This document shows, piece by piece, positions 11,240-22,139 of a DNA stretch of 64,000 bases; position 1 is the stretch's first letter; the number at the start of each line of letters is the position of its first letter. Origin of the DNA: Phascolarctos cinereus (Eukaryota; Chordata; Mammalia; Diprotodontia; Phascolarctidae); contig NW_018343953.1 of assembly GCF_002099425.1 (NCBI RefSeq), forward strand, positions 9,930,001-9,994,000, read 5' to 3'. The translations under genes and the position numbers were made by a program. The notes beneath the pieces are model-generated. The model searched no databases and was not told the origin of the DNA. It saw only the letters and a program-made list of their open reading frames with translations.

Positions 11240-13136
11240 TTTTATTTGCCTCTGATTGACATTCCCTAAAGAGGTTCTTCCAAACTTCTTCTTTTCCTCA
11301 AATGCCCAGGGCTACTTCCCCGTCTCAACAAATAATCTTTCCTGCTACCTGACTGAAAAATCCTTAGCTCCCTCATCCATCCATGACCCATATTTCATAT
11401 CTCATTATCCCTCTATACCTTCACTCATCTGAGGAAAAGGTAGTTCTCCTTTCCACAACAGACCCCTCATCTTGTACCACTGATTCCATTTCAATTATTC
11501 TTCCCCTGAAGCTTGTTCTAGTAATCATTCCCTTTCTCAACTCAATTCTTTGTCAATCTACAGTATTTCCCCAATGTCTATAAGTAGGTTCAAGATCACC
11601 ATATCCTTAGAAGATCTGCACTTTACCCTGCCATCCCCTTGAGCTATTATGACTTTCATTGTGAAATTCCTAAAAAGAGTTATTTATGCTTGCTATTTCC
11701 TTACAACTCCATCAATTCTTCTAAGGAACTTGAAATCTAATTTCCAAATGTACCACTCCATAAAGAAACAGTTCTATCAAACATTGCCAATTGGGTCTTT
11801 ACTAAATTCAGTGATTTTTTTTAGCAAGCAATCATTAAACATCTTCTATGTGCCGTGAATCCTCTAGGATTTTGGAGCACTACTGCTTCTTGCTTTTTCT
11901 CCTATTTGTTCAACCACTCTCAGTGACCTTTGCTGCCTTCTAACTGTGAGGGTAACTTGGGCCCTGTTTTATATTCTTTCTCTTGGTGATCTCCTCAATT
12001 AACATGGTTTCAAGAAACAGCTCTATGAAGGTGATCCTCATATTTCTATATCTAGCCTTATTTTCTCTCCTCTGCTCTAGTCCCCCATTATCAACTGACT
12101 ATTGGATATTTCCAATTCAATGTCCAATTGAAATTTCAAATTGAATTTGTCAAAAAAAAAACGTATTTTTACCAAAAGCCTTTCCACTTCCTAATTTCCC
12201 TACTTTTATATCCTTTAGAGAATCCAGATTCACATCAGAATCAAATCTCAATGATTCCCTCTTCCTCATCTCTAATATCCCATCAAGTACCAATGGTTGA
12301 TTCTATAGTTCCATTTCTACCATCCTTTCACTTCTTCCTACTCTCAGTCGCAAGCCTAGTTCAGGGTTTCATCATCTCTTTACTTGAATATTTCAATAAC
12401 CTCCTGCTTGACCTCCCTCCATCAGTACTCTTCCATCTCCAATATATCCTTTACTCAACTGCCATAGTGATACTCTTGAAGCACAGGTCTGACTACCTCA
12501 CTTCCCTGCTCATGGAGCTCCAATAGTTCTTTCCTCTAGTATTAAATGAACTCTTCTTTGGCATTTAAAGTCCTTCTCTATTGGCTCCAGATGACCTTTC
12601 TATTTTTCTTGCACACTAGTCTCTTTCAGGCCTACTGTGAAGTAACAAAATTGGGTTACTTACTGTCCCTTATATATAATGTTCTATCTACCTTTGCACA
12701 GACTGTCATCCATGGCAGGAATGAACACATCCTTACCTTTGTCTATTAAAATCTTTATCTTCCTTCAAAACCTCAATGTCACCTCTACCTGAGGCCTTTC
12801 CTGATCCACCAGTCTTCAAGATTAGAATTTCTCCTACCCAATTACCAAATATATACACAAGTATGTATATATTTGTTAATTATGATATATATTATAATTA
12901 TAATAATATGTGGATGTATTGTATAAATATATATTATCTATATAGGTGTATGTATACATGAGTTCATATATGCATACACATATATATGCATGTGTATAGT
13001 ATATACTTGCATGTGTATATGTTATCACCCCAATAGAATGTAAGAATGATGTCAGACACATTTCATTTTTGCCTCTGTATCTTTAGTGCCTATCAGAGTT
13101 TATAAAACATAGTAGACATTTAATAAATACTTTCTC
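11240..13136 (+). mobile_element. L2-clade LINE, RT to 3' end
   Basis: Frame near 12350-12523 retains ILLKHRSDYLTSLLMELQ (12472-12523), matching the conserved L2 post-RT block VILLKH-SDHVTPLLK-LQ. The 3' UTR 'ccccaatagaatgtaagaat' at 13027, 'gacatttaataaatactttc' and the end near 13136 fit L2. A TA-rich expansion (about 12846-13020) and a small antisense L2-tail piece (about 11820-11860) interrupt it. Many stops. The 5' limit is uncertain. Confidence 0.8.
12846..13020. repeat. TA/TG-rich simple sequence inside the L2 3' UTR
   Basis: Imperfect alternating AT and TATG tracts including 'atacacatatatatgcatgt'. Probably a degenerate microsatellite. Confidence 0.8.
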
Positions 13137-13154
13137 ATTGATTTATGATGCAGA

Positions 13155-13409
13155 TGGAATAAAGATTTATTAAGTGCCTAGTATGTGGCAGGCACTGTGC
13201 TAAACATTTCATAAACATACTTTCATTTCATCTTAACAACAACCCTGGGAGGTAGGTATTATCCCCATTTTACAGTTGAGAAAACTGAGGCAGACAGAAG
13301 TTAAGTGATCTGCCTGGGGGCACACATCTAGTGTCTAAAGGTGGATTTGAATTCAGGTCTTCCTGATTCCAAGCCCAACAATCTATCCACTGTACCACCT
13401 AGCTGCCTC
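13155..13409 (-). mobile_element. MIR SINE, near full length
   Basis: Antisense MIR from 'taagtgcctagtatgtggca' through 'ccccattttacagttgagaa', 'gatttgaattcaggtcttcc' and 'ctatccactgtaccacctag'. All sections are present in order. Confidence 0.9.
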
Positions 13410-13575
13410 AGTAGGCACTCAGTGGGACTCAGATAGGATTCTCATTACAGTATGGATTAGAGTGGATGGCATCTGAGGTCTCTTCACACTCTAAGATCTT
13501 GTGATTCTCTGATTCTGCGAAAGGAGCCACATCCATATTGGCAATCTCACTATAAATGAAAGTAGAAGGCATAAA
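13410..13575. other. Probable old MIR3-like remnant
   Basis: Includes 'ggcatctgaggtctcttcac' followed by 'atcttgtgattctctgattc', which resembles the 3' end of a sense MIR3-like SINE. Too diverged to be sure. Confidence 0.35.
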
Positions 13576-13833
13576 GGGCAGCTAGATGGTGGCACAGTGG
13601 ATAGAGTGCTGGGCCTAGAGCCAGGAAAGACTCTTCTTTCTGAGTCCAACTCTGGCCTTAGACTCTTACTAGCTGTGTGACCCTGGGAAAGTCATTTAAC
13701 ACTATTTGCCTCAGTTTCCTCATCTGTAAAATGAGCTGAAGAAGGAAGAGGCAAACTACTCCAGTATCTTTGCCAAGAAAACATCAAATTCGGTCAGGAA
13801 GGGTTGGACGTGACTGAAATAAATGAACAATAA
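13576..13833 (+). mobile_element. MAR1-type SINE with RTE tail
   Basis: tRNA-like head 'tggcacagtggatagagtgc', core 'ctagctgtgtgaccctggga', then 'ggcaaactactccagtatct', 'gccaagaaaacatcaaattc' and the tail 'gggttggacgtgactgaaat'. The tail matches the 3' end of the RTE LINE at 28478-30116, as expected for a SINE mobilised by RTE enzymes. Confidence 0.85.
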
Positions 13834-13942
13834 CAGAAGAAAAAAAGTAGTTTTAGTTTAAAAAAGAGGGCTAGTTCAATGCTTTTCTTTGAATAGTTGA
13901 ACAAGGGAGTTAACAGAATTGTTTTCATCATGTTCTCAAAGA

Positions 13943-14010
13943 TTCATAGGATCACAGATCTGGAATTAGAAGGGACCTCTGAAGCCATGAATTCTTCTTC
14001 CCTTCTGGAA
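13943..14010 (-). mobile_element. MIR3 or L3 3' end fragment
   Basis: 'ggatcacagatctggaatta' followed by 'gaagggacctctgaagcca' is the antisense of the shared MIR3/L3 terminal block. Short, so the family is uncertain. Confidence 0.5.
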
Positions 14011-14489
14011 GAGGAGGAACTACACCTCACCTAGGCCTCATGTCTTTCACCCAGGCCTCTCTGCCTCCTTTCCTTTCTCACATGTGAGGCTAGAGGTTTA
14101 AATAGTCATTACTTGTCACAAGAGCTAGCTTACTTTTAACTGAGGGGTTTTCAGACTATGTCCTTGTGGCCCCTTTCTCTACTATTTTACATAGTTTGTA
14201 TCAAACAAGAAAGTTAATAACATCATTACAATAGCTCAGAGCCCCAAATTAGAAAAATTCCTAACATTCAGATAGAGTTTTGTCTCTCCATCTCAATTCA
14301 AAATTGTGTATATCTCTTGCTAACCCAGGCCCCTTTCTGCTTAAAGCAAAATTCAGGATATAGGTGTGTAAGTGTCTAGGTAAAAGAAGCTAGCAGAGTA
14401 TATCTCAATGTTACTGCATAGTAACAGGAAGGAGAAGTTGGGGGAAAAGCAAGATAAAGACAGAAAAAAAATGAGGGAAAATTTTACAG
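14011..14489. other. Unassigned stretch
   Basis: No repeat or coding signature recognised. Confidence 0.3.
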
Positions 14490-14605
14490 AGGGGTTATGA
14501 CAGGCTTCTTGAAAGAGGTAGGTTTTAGCTAGTATGACAAGGAAGTCAGGGAAGGCAAGGGATGGAGAAGAGGAGGAAAAACATTCTAGGCAAAAGGGGA
14601 AGCCA
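14490..14605 (-). mobile_element. L2-clade LINE fragment
   Basis: 'aggcttcttgaaagaggtag', 'aggaagtcagggaaggcaag' and 'aaaaacattctaggcaaaag' follow the antisense L2 3' coding/UTR order (normally '...agcattccaggca...'). Confidence 0.55.
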
Positions 14606-14614
14606 GTGACCCCA

Positions 14615-14671
14615 CCTTTAAGTAGGCCTTAAAGTAGGCCTTAAAGGCCTACTTCTTTACCTACTTAAAGG
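14615..14671. repeat. 57-bp nested palindrome
   Basis: Outer arms cctttaagtagg (14615-14626) and cctacttaaagg (14660-14671) are perfectly complementary. An inner palindrome, aagtaggcctt (14632-14642) and aaggcctactt (14644-14654), has a one-base spacer. 'agtaggcctt' is also repeated directly at 14621 and 14633. Could form a long hairpin or cruciform. Confidence 0.92.
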
Positions 14672-15699
14672 CAAGGGGCTGGGATAGATGGTCTAGAAAC
14701 TCCTTTGAGTTTTAAGATCTATGCTGCTAAGTGATTAATAAAAAAAAACAGGCCTAAGCATAAGGCAAGGAAAAATAGTAAATAAAGTATATATCTGTCA
14801 GTTAGAGTCTCTTGGAGTATGCCTGTGACATATACACAGAGTTAGGAGTAAATGCTTAGTAAATTATTTTTGCAGGTTTTCTGTAATACTTTGGGGAAGT
14901 CCGAGAGAATTCATACACCTCTTAAAAGGAACATTATGTTTGTTTGGAGGATTTTGTGGGCTGTGAATATCTCATCCATCAAGGAGCTTGTAATGTTTTT
15001 AAGTATAGCTAACTTTCACTCTACAATGCTAGGGTGACTCTGAGATAGTCTAAAGGTAACTTTGTGGGAGAATCGAAGGTTTGAAGGATCCAGGATTCAA
15101 AAGTTAAACTGGATTGGTATTGCTCATACTAGGAAGATTATCACATAACATTTCAGTAAAACTCAAAGATTAGTTAAGGTAGCAGTTAAATTGAATGAAT
15201 TAATATGAATTTAATTAAATTGTTTCTCTGGAGAAACAAGAGGGTTTAGGTGCAATTTTCCTTTACATGGAGAAAGTTAACAGGTGAGTCAGACAAAGAT
15301 GAAGTCATGCTGTCATTCCAAAATACTTGAATTACATCAGAATTGAATCAATACAAACCCATAACACTTGGACTTATGACCTATGGTACAGAAAGTTGTC
15401 AAGATGGTTCTAGAGTTAAAACAGTATCACCCTGGTTCTCTACAATATAAGCTGAATTGCATCACTGCCATCTGTGTACAAAGTAATCCAATGTACTCTG
15501 ATTCCACAGACCTTGCTATAACACAAATTACACATTGAGGTCATTCATGGGTCCCTATTATTTCATACAGATCACTGGATTTGGGCACAGTTTCTCTTCT
15601 TAAATAAAATACCTTATAATTTAGATTTACATTTTATAAATAAAATCATTGGCATTGTGCATGTTGACACCTCGTCCTGAGAAATGAACAAATGAATGA
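14672..15699. other. Unassigned, mostly unique stretch
   Basis: About 1 kb of AT-rich sequence with no recognised repeat. No open frame with a recognisable domain. Confidence 0.3.
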
Positions 15700-15968
15700 T
15701 TACACATTTACTATAGGCCTCCACTGTGTTAAGTGATAGGAGGATGATAGTGAAAGGTACTAGACCTGAGATTTCACTGATATAGGGAACTCCTACTAAT
15801 GCAGGTCTGAACCTTTTCTCTAACTTATAGTTCAAGAGAGTTATCTATAGCGCTGAGAAGTTAAGAAATTTGCCCAAGTATCATCAAGAGAGTATTTGTT
15901 TGAGGCACGTCTTGTCTTTAGGTCTTTTTGGCTGCAAGGCCAGCACTTTATCCACTATGCAACACAGT
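15700..15968 (-). mobile_element. MIR-related SINE
   Basis: The right half is antisense MIR-like: 'gagaagttaagaaatttgcc', 'ctttaggtctttttggctgc', 'ccagcactttatccactatg'. The left half ('gtactagacctgagatttca') is a repeat often joined to such a head in marsupials, but I cannot name it. Confidence 0.5.
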
Positions 15969-16966
15969 TTCTCAATTTCTGTCGGGGGTATAAGCCCCAA
16001 AAGGGAAATGGTTCCCATTATCACACTATCATTGAGGGAGTCAACACATATTTGAAAGTTTGTTGTCAAGAAAGGTGGTATTCCAATGGACATTAAGACA
16101 GACTAGCAGGATGGATGGTTAGATGCTATGTCTGGTCTACAAAAAAGGAGGTGGGGAACAGAATTTGGAGGGGGGCTAGAGAGGCCAGCCCACCAATACT
16201 TGGAAGAAAGGAGAGTGCCTGAGTGATTTAGAAATTCTGGCTTCTTTCCCACATGGGACACAATGGGTGAAGGGGAAAGGAGGACAAAAGACTTTGACAG
16301 AAAGTTTGGGGTAAAAGAAGCTGTTTCTGCCCAGCATCCTGTTGGAGGGAAACATGGCAGAGTCTAAATAGCTTGAGATAGGGCAGGGAAGAAGGAAAAG
16401 AGAAACATAGAAAAGAACCTCTGTCTGGTGATAGTGACACTAAAGAGTTCCTAACAAACGCCAGCCACTCTTACAGCATGGAATCATACATGTAACATTC
16501 AACAGCTAAGTATAACCAGGAACTAAAGTTCCAAAATGAAGGAACAACAACAAAGCCCTAAACTTTGTCTGATTCCATGTGTGTATCCCTTACAGAGAAT
16601 CCAAGATGTTGGAGTAGTGGCATAAGGTTGGGTGTTAGTGTGGGTCTCTGGAGTGAAAGTGAGACTCATTGTAATGCTGGGAGATTACTCATCTAGAAAT
16701 CCCAAATTCATCTCAATTCAGAATGGAAGTCCAAATAAGGGGTTCTATAAGTCCAGAGATCTCTAAATGGCCCTGGGGGAAAGTGGAACACACTAGAAAC
16801 AATTATGTTGATTCTTTATGGACTATTCTAAGTCCTTTATGTCTTTTATGCATTTTCAGTGAGGTAAAAGTAAAAACTATTTGTACCAAGTAGGAATTGT
16901 TACCTAGAGTGCTATGTAAAGGCTGAGAATACTGTATTTGTATCTATGGAGACCTAAACATGATTT
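15969..16966. other. Unassigned stretch
   Basis: About 1 kb with locally purine-rich parts (16120-16420). No recognised repeat, exon or RNA. Confidence 0.3.
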
Positions 16967-18822
16967 GGGCGGCTAGGTGGCACAGTGCATAGAGTTCTGG
17001 GTCTGAAGTCAGGAAGACTCATCTTCCTGAGTTCAAATCTGCCCTCAGGGGAATGTAGCCGAGCAATTCCAGATCTTAAATTGTATTATAAAGCAGCAAT
17101 CATCAAAACTGCTTGGTACTGGCTAAGAAATAGAGTTGTGGATCAGTGGAATAGGTTAAATATGCGAGACGTAGCATTCAATGACTATAATAATCTATTA
17201 TTTGATAAACCCAAAGACCTCAGGTTCTGGGATAAGAACCCACTCTTTGAAAAAAAACTGCTGGGAAAACTGGAAAAGAGTATGGCAGAAACTAGGCATA
17301 GACCCAAATCTCATACCATATACCAAAATGAAGTCAAAATGGGTTCATGATTTAGATATAAAGGCTGATACTATAAGCAAACTGGGAGAACAAGGAATAG
17401 TTTACCTATCAGATCTATGGAGAACAGAAGAATTCATGACCAAACAAGAGACAGAGAACATTATGAAAAGCAAAATGGATATTTTTGATTACATTAAATT
17501 GAAAAGGTTTTGCACAAACAAAGCAATGCAACTAAATTAGAAGGAAGGTAGAAAATTGGGAAAGAATTTTTACAACCAGTCTCTCTGATAAGGGCCTCAT
17601 TTCTAAAATATATAGAGAATTAAGTCAAATTTATAAGAATACAAGTCATTCCCCAATTGATAAATGGCCAAAGGATATGAACAGACAGTTCTCAGATGAA
17701 GAAATTAAAGCCATTAAAATCATATAAAAAAATGCTCTAAATATTTATTGATTAGAGAAATGCAAATGAAAACAACTCTGAGGTACCACATCACACCTAT
17801 CAGATTGGCCAACATGACAAAACAGAAAAATGGTAAGTGTTGGAGAAGATGTGGGAAAATTGGAACATTAACGCATTGTTGGTGGAGTTGTGAAATGATT
17901 CAACCATTTTGGAAAACAATTTGGAACTATGCCCAAAGGGCTATAAAAATGTGCATACCCTTTGACCCAGCAATAGCACTTCTAGGGCTATATCCCAAAG
18001 AGATCATACAAATAGGAAAAGGACCCACATGTACAAAAATATTCATTGCAGCTCTTTTCATGGTGGCAAAGAATTGGAAATTGAGAGGATGCCCATCGAT
18101 TGGGGAATGGCTGAGCAAGTTGTAGTATATGAATGTAATGGAATACTATTGTGCTATAAGAAATGATGAATAGGCTGACGTCAGAAAAACCTGGAAAGAC
18201 TTGTGTGGTCTGATGCTGAGTGAAGGGAGCAGAACCAAGAGAACGTTGTACACAATCACAGCCATGTTGTGCGATGACTAATATTGGTAAACTTAACCCT
18301 TCCCAGCAATACAAGTATCTAAGACATCTCCAGAGGCCTTGTGATGGAAAATGCTATCCACATCCAAAGAAAGAACTACGAAAGTTGAATTGCTACTTTT
18401 TTTCTCTTCTGTTGAGTTTTGTTTCCTCTTTCTGATGGCTCCTCCTATTGCTTTTAATTTTTACTTACAACACCACTAATATGAAAATATGTTTAATAGG
18501 AATGTAAATGTATAGCCTATATCAGATTGTGTGCCATCTTGGGGAGGGTGGTGGGGAAGAAGGGGGAGAAAAACCTTAAACTCAAAAGCATATGGAAGTG
18601 ATTATTGATAAATCAAAATAAATTAATAAAATTAAAAAAAAAACAAATCTGCCCTCAGACACTAGCTGTGTGACCCTTGACAAATTACCTAACCCTGTTT
18701 GCCTCAGTTCACTCATCTGTAAAATGAGCTAGAAAATGAAATGGCAAACCACTCAGTATCTTTGCCAAGAAGACCTTAAGTGGGTTCACAAAGAGTTGGA
18801 CATGACTGAAATGGCTGAATCC
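16967..18822 (+). mobile_element. MAR1-type SINE split by an L1 insertion
   Basis: Left part 16967-17048 has 'ggctaggtggcacagtgcat', 'gaagtcaggaagactcatct' and 'ttcaaatctgccctcag'. Right part 18659-18822 continues with 'acactagctgtgtgaccctt', 'atggcaaaccactcagtatc' and the RTE-like tail 'agagttggacatgactgaaa'. The element is complete once 17049-18658 is removed. Confidence 0.9.
17049..18643 (+). mobile_element. L1, 5'-truncated, ORF2 C-terminus plus 3' UTR and poly(A)
   Basis: Encodes the end of L1 ORF2 in pieces: DIKADTISKLGEQGIVY, IFDYIKLKRFCTNKA, RYHITPIRLANMTKQ, then the zinc knuckle CWRRC...THCWWSC (17838-17891), and IPFDPAIALLGLYPKE just after. A 3' UTR of about 400 bases follows, with a G-rich tract near 18540-18570 and a poly(A) at 18634-18643. 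The 15-bp target duplication CAAATCTGCCCTCAG lies at 17034-17048 and 18644-18658. A few frameshifts and stops. It is the best preserved L1 here. Confidence 0.95.
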
Positions 18823-19154
18823 TAGATTCAGAAATATCTCTAGGGAGGAAGAGTGAGGAAAATGAGCCAAAGAGAGACATTTTTGGAACTACAAGATTGC
18901 ATCCAGGACCATAGAAGTACCAAGTTTTGGGATGATGGGTAATAGGTTACAAATAGTGTCTTTAGGCATTGGTGCAGACATTGTTTTGACATGTGCTACT
19001 TAATCCAACAATCAGTCTATACAATTCTACTTTTCATGCCTCTCATTGTATCAATATAAAAGCCTAAGATGGAAGAAACTATTTTATATTAGTTTTGTTT
19101 AATTTTATAACTTGATAATTTCATTTGAAAGATTAATAATAATGATGAAAATAA
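18823..19154. other. Unassigned stretch
   Basis: AT-rich, no element recognised. Confidence 0.3.
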
Positions 19155-19592
19155 TAGCTAGCATTTAAATAGCACCTACTCTATGCAAGGCACTGTGTTG
19201 TTTTTTTTTCTTTTGTTTTGTTTTGTTTTGTGTTGGTGAGGCAATGGGGTTAAGTGACTTGCCCAGGGTCACACAGCTAGTGAGTGTTGTGTATGTGAGG
19301 CCGGATTTGAACTCAGGTCCTCCTGACTCCAAGGCTGCAGCTCTATCCACTGTGCCACCTAGCTGTCCCCCAGGCACTGTGTTTTAAAAATATTATTGCA
19401 TTTAATCCTCAAAACAACTCTGGGAGATAAATGCAATTACCCCCATTTTACTGATGAGAAAACTGAAGCAAATGGAGGTTAAGCAACTTTCCCAGAGTCA
19501 TATAGCTAGTAAGTGTCTGAGGCCAGTTTTGTACTCAGAACCTCCTGGGTCCAGGCCCAATATTCTATCCACTATGCCACTTAGCTGCCTCT
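19155..19592 (-). mobile_element. MIR SINE split by a younger SINE
   Basis: 'gctagcatttaaatagcacc' at the left; after 19371 it resumes with 'aggcactgtgttttaaaaat', 'ccccattttactgatgagaa' and 'ttctatccactatgccactt'. A complete antisense MIR once 19200-19383 is excised. Confidence 0.9.
19200..19371 (-). mobile_element. Young tRNA-derived marsupial SINE
   Basis: Antisense copy: T-rich tail tttttttttc and (TTTTG)n at 19201-19231, 'ggcaatggggttaagtgact', 'agggtcacacagctagtgag', B-box region 'gatttgaactcaggtcctcc' and head 'ctatccactgtgccacctag'. Target duplication aggcactgtgtt at 19188-19199 and 19372-19383. Close to the family sequence, so relatively recent. Confidence 0.93.
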
Positions 19593-19611
19593 CATTATAA
19601 TGTTAGATGCT

Positions 19612-19810
19612 ATTATATATTTAGAGTTGAAAGGAACCTTACAGGTCACGTAATCTAATTCTCTCATTTTATAAATAAGGAAATATTTAAGTGACTTGTC
19701 CGTGGTCACATAACTAATATTTAAGTGACTTGTCCGTGGTCACATAACTAATAAGTGGCAGAGAGCCAAGATTCAAACCTAAGTCCTCTAGCTATTGATT
19801 CAATGCATAT
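19612..19810 (-). mobile_element. MIR3/THER1-like SINE with an internal duplication
   Basis: 'tagagttgaaaggaacctta', 'ctcattttataaataaggaa', 'gtggtcacataacta' and 'aagattcaaacctaagtcct' follow antisense MIR3 order. It contains the 34-bp tandem duplication listed separately. Confidence 0.8.
19683..19750 (+). repeat. Perfect 34-bp tandem duplication
   Basis: The 34-base unit at 19683-19716 is repeated without any difference at 19717-19750. The unit begins atatttaagtgact and ends cacataacta. It lies within an old SINE, so the duplication is far younger than its host repeat. Confidence 0.97.
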
Positions 19811-20378
19811 TTATCACTATTGTTACTAATATTTTTCTTATTAACAAATGCTTATTAATTACCCACGGCTGCATAGTGCCATCTAACCCAGTATGGAGGC
19901 CCAAATCCTTCTCTTAAGGAGTTTCCAGCAGAAGAGATAAAAAAGACTAAATACATTCAAAAGGCATTAAAAATCAGTTCTTCCTTTCTCCCTGCCTTAC
20001 TGCTGTATTTAGTTTTGCCCACAAACTTTAAAAATAAACAATATCTCTTTCTTCTACACTCTTTCCTCACTTTCTCATAATAGTATTTACATAGACAAAT
20101 GCATAGGATATTATGCATTTATTTCTCAACTCTTTCCTTTTACAGGTGGAAAAATAAACATGAAATATAAACATATTGGGCAGACAATGCAAATGATTGA
20201 TGAACTGATACCAGAACTGAAGTAGGAGATTTGGCTCAACTGTCTTGGGGAATTCAGAGTTCTTTTTAATGATCCCCTTAAAACAAAGTCAACTTCCTTA
20301 TGTCTTCTTGGTTTGATAACTACAAGATTATTTGTACAATGCCTGTCACCCTAGTAGCTGCTTACTGAATACTTTTTG
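19811..20378. other. Unassigned stretch
   Basis: AT-rich; no repeat recognised apart from short TA-rich runs. No exon signature. Confidence 0.3.
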
Positions 20379-20386
20379 ATCTATAT

Positions 20387-20592
20387 CAAGGGTGGGGAAC
20401 CTGAGGCCTCGAGGCCACATGTGAAAGTATAGCCCTTTGCCCAAATCCAAACTTCACAGAACAAATCTTTTTATTAAGGGGATTTATATATGAAGGGGGT
20501 TTGTTCTGTGAAGTTTGGATTCAGGCAAAGGGCTGCACTTGAGGACCTGGAGGGCCACATGTGGCCTGGAGCCCCCAGGGTCCCCATCCCTG
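20387..20592. mobile_element. hAT-type palindromic MITE
   Basis: Ends caagggtggggaac and gtccccatccctg are imperfect inverted repeats resembling CAGGGGTGGGGAAC. Flanks atctatat (20379-20386) and atctataa (20593-20600) form an 8-bp target duplication with one change, as hAT transposons make. The interior is a fold-back: 'aaacttcacagaacaaat' (20451 on) pairs with 'ttgttctgtgaagtttggat' near 20502-20521, and 'gcccaaatccaaac' with the downstream arm. No transposase, so it is a non-autonomous DNA transposon. Confidence 0.93.
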
Positions 20593-20600
20593 ATCTATAA

Positions 20601-21119
20601 TTATGTGATTCAGTTTGGTCAATTGTATGTCAATTTGCTACTTATCAGACAAAGAGATATTCAGAGATACGAAACGTGTGTGATTTTTTTTACCTTTGAC
20701 TGCTTTTCCTCCATCCCACCCTATTAATTACAGAAGAGAGGGCTTTCTAGGGTCAAATAATTCATCCTAGAAACTAACCCATTGGTGATGAGTCTCTCCA
20801 TATTGCTGCTTTGCTGATCCTCAGACAACAGATTCATCATACCCCTAGGATCATGTTCAAAACCCTCTCAACATACTGCAGCCTGCTAAAGCTTATGTTT
20901 CATTGGCATATCCTGCCAGAAACTAGTATCTCCACCACGACACAAGGAGGAAACAGAGTGGAACTTGGGGGAAGGCCTTACCCTTAAGCAGGTTCTTAAA
21001 AACAATGTCAGAACCTGTCTAATCCAAACTACAGAGTGAATTATATTATCTCTACAATATACTCAACAAGGACAGATCCAGAAGGTTTTAAGTATGGATT
21101 TCCAATGAAAGGGAACAGA
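20601..21119. other. Unassigned stretch
   Basis: No recognised element. Around 20930-20990 the composition is more GC-balanced. Confidence 0.3.
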
Positions 21120-21265
21120 ATATCTCATGAGGCATCCCAGCCACTTTGAAATAGCTCTGATTTATGAGAAGTAGATTTTACCTTTCCTAAACCTAGAGAA
21201 AAGAAAACCTAGGAGACATGATTGCAATTATCTGAAGGCCATCATATGGAAGAGTGAGCAGAACT
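21120..21265. mobile_element. Possible L3/CR1 fragments
   Basis: 'cctaggagacatgattgcaa' followed by 'ggccatcatatggaagag' resembles the sense L3/CR1 block '...agacatgatc...gaagggctgtcatgtggaaga'. The preceding 'gaaatagctctgatttatga' resembles an antisense L3 block. Orientation is mixed and identity weak. Confidence 0.35.
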
Positions 21266-21269
21266 AGGA

Positions 21270-22135
21270 TTGATGAATAACAAAGTAGCTGAATACAAAG
21301 TAAATCCATAAAATTATCATGTCTGTATAGGAGGAGTACTTGAAGTACTACAAAAGGAAATCCTACTCAACATTAAGTACAAAATTCTGGGAATAAATCT
21401 AAAATTTACCAAAACTCATATACGATTACAAGTAGTGAATTTTTCTAACAATTCTAGCAAAAAAAAACTGGAATTATATGAAGAAAGTAACTAAAATGTT
21501 CATACCTATTGGCCAAGGCAGTCCACCACTAAGCATATATCCCAAGAAGGTCAAAGATAGAAAGTTCCCAAAAATAACAAAATACTTATAATAACACTTT
21601 TTGTATTAACAGAACACTAGCAACAAATGTCTCTCTATTGGGGAATAGTTAAATTTCATTGCATGAATATAATAAAATATTTCTTATTCATAAGAAATTA
21701 TTTGGATGAAACATATAGAGAAATATGGAAAACTACAGGAACTGATGCAAAATTAAGTATGTAGAACTAGGAAGATAATATACAAAATCATTATGTCAAT
21801 ATAAATGGAAAAGAGAGTGACAGAGAGCAGAAGTGAGGGAGGGAGGGAGGAAGGGAGGGAAGAAAAAAGAAGAAATTGTACCCTGTAGTTGTAATTACTA
21901 AACTTAACCATGAAGAAGAGAAAATGTATCTGAAGTGCAACTATGAAAGTGGAATATTGCATAAGCCATAAAATTTTGTTATGTGTTGGCTAATTTTGCT
22001 AAACTGCCCTTTTTTCTGTTTCTTTTTCCTTTTCTGTAACAAAAGATGTCTTTCTGGGGAAAAGGGTGGCAGAGGCATATATTTGGAGATTAATATGATG
22101 TAAAAACAAAATATATCAATAAAAATAAATACCAT
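21270..22135 (+). mobile_element. Older L1, internally deleted ORF2 plus 3' end
   Basis: 'gaaatcctactcaacattaa' and the following block match L1 ORF2. After a deletion near 21465 it reads 'attggccaaggcagtccacc', 'gcatatatcccaagaaggtc' (the IYPKK block) and the 3' UTR ending with 'gatgtaaaaacaaaatatat'. The same 3' terminus appears near 26240 and 51060. A purine-rich tract lies at 21835-21878. Confidence 0.72.
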
Positions 22136-22139
22136 TTTA

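Noticed and set aside
12128-12526. Longest open frame, 132 codons, as a possible gene
   Set aside because: Its C-terminal part matches the L2 post-RT block and the surrounding DNA is a continuous L2 copy. It is a relic frame, not a host gene.
16985-18125. Overlapping frames with reverse-transcriptase-like similarity as a host RT gene
   Set aside because: They are pieces of L1 ORF2 bounded by a target duplication and poly(A).
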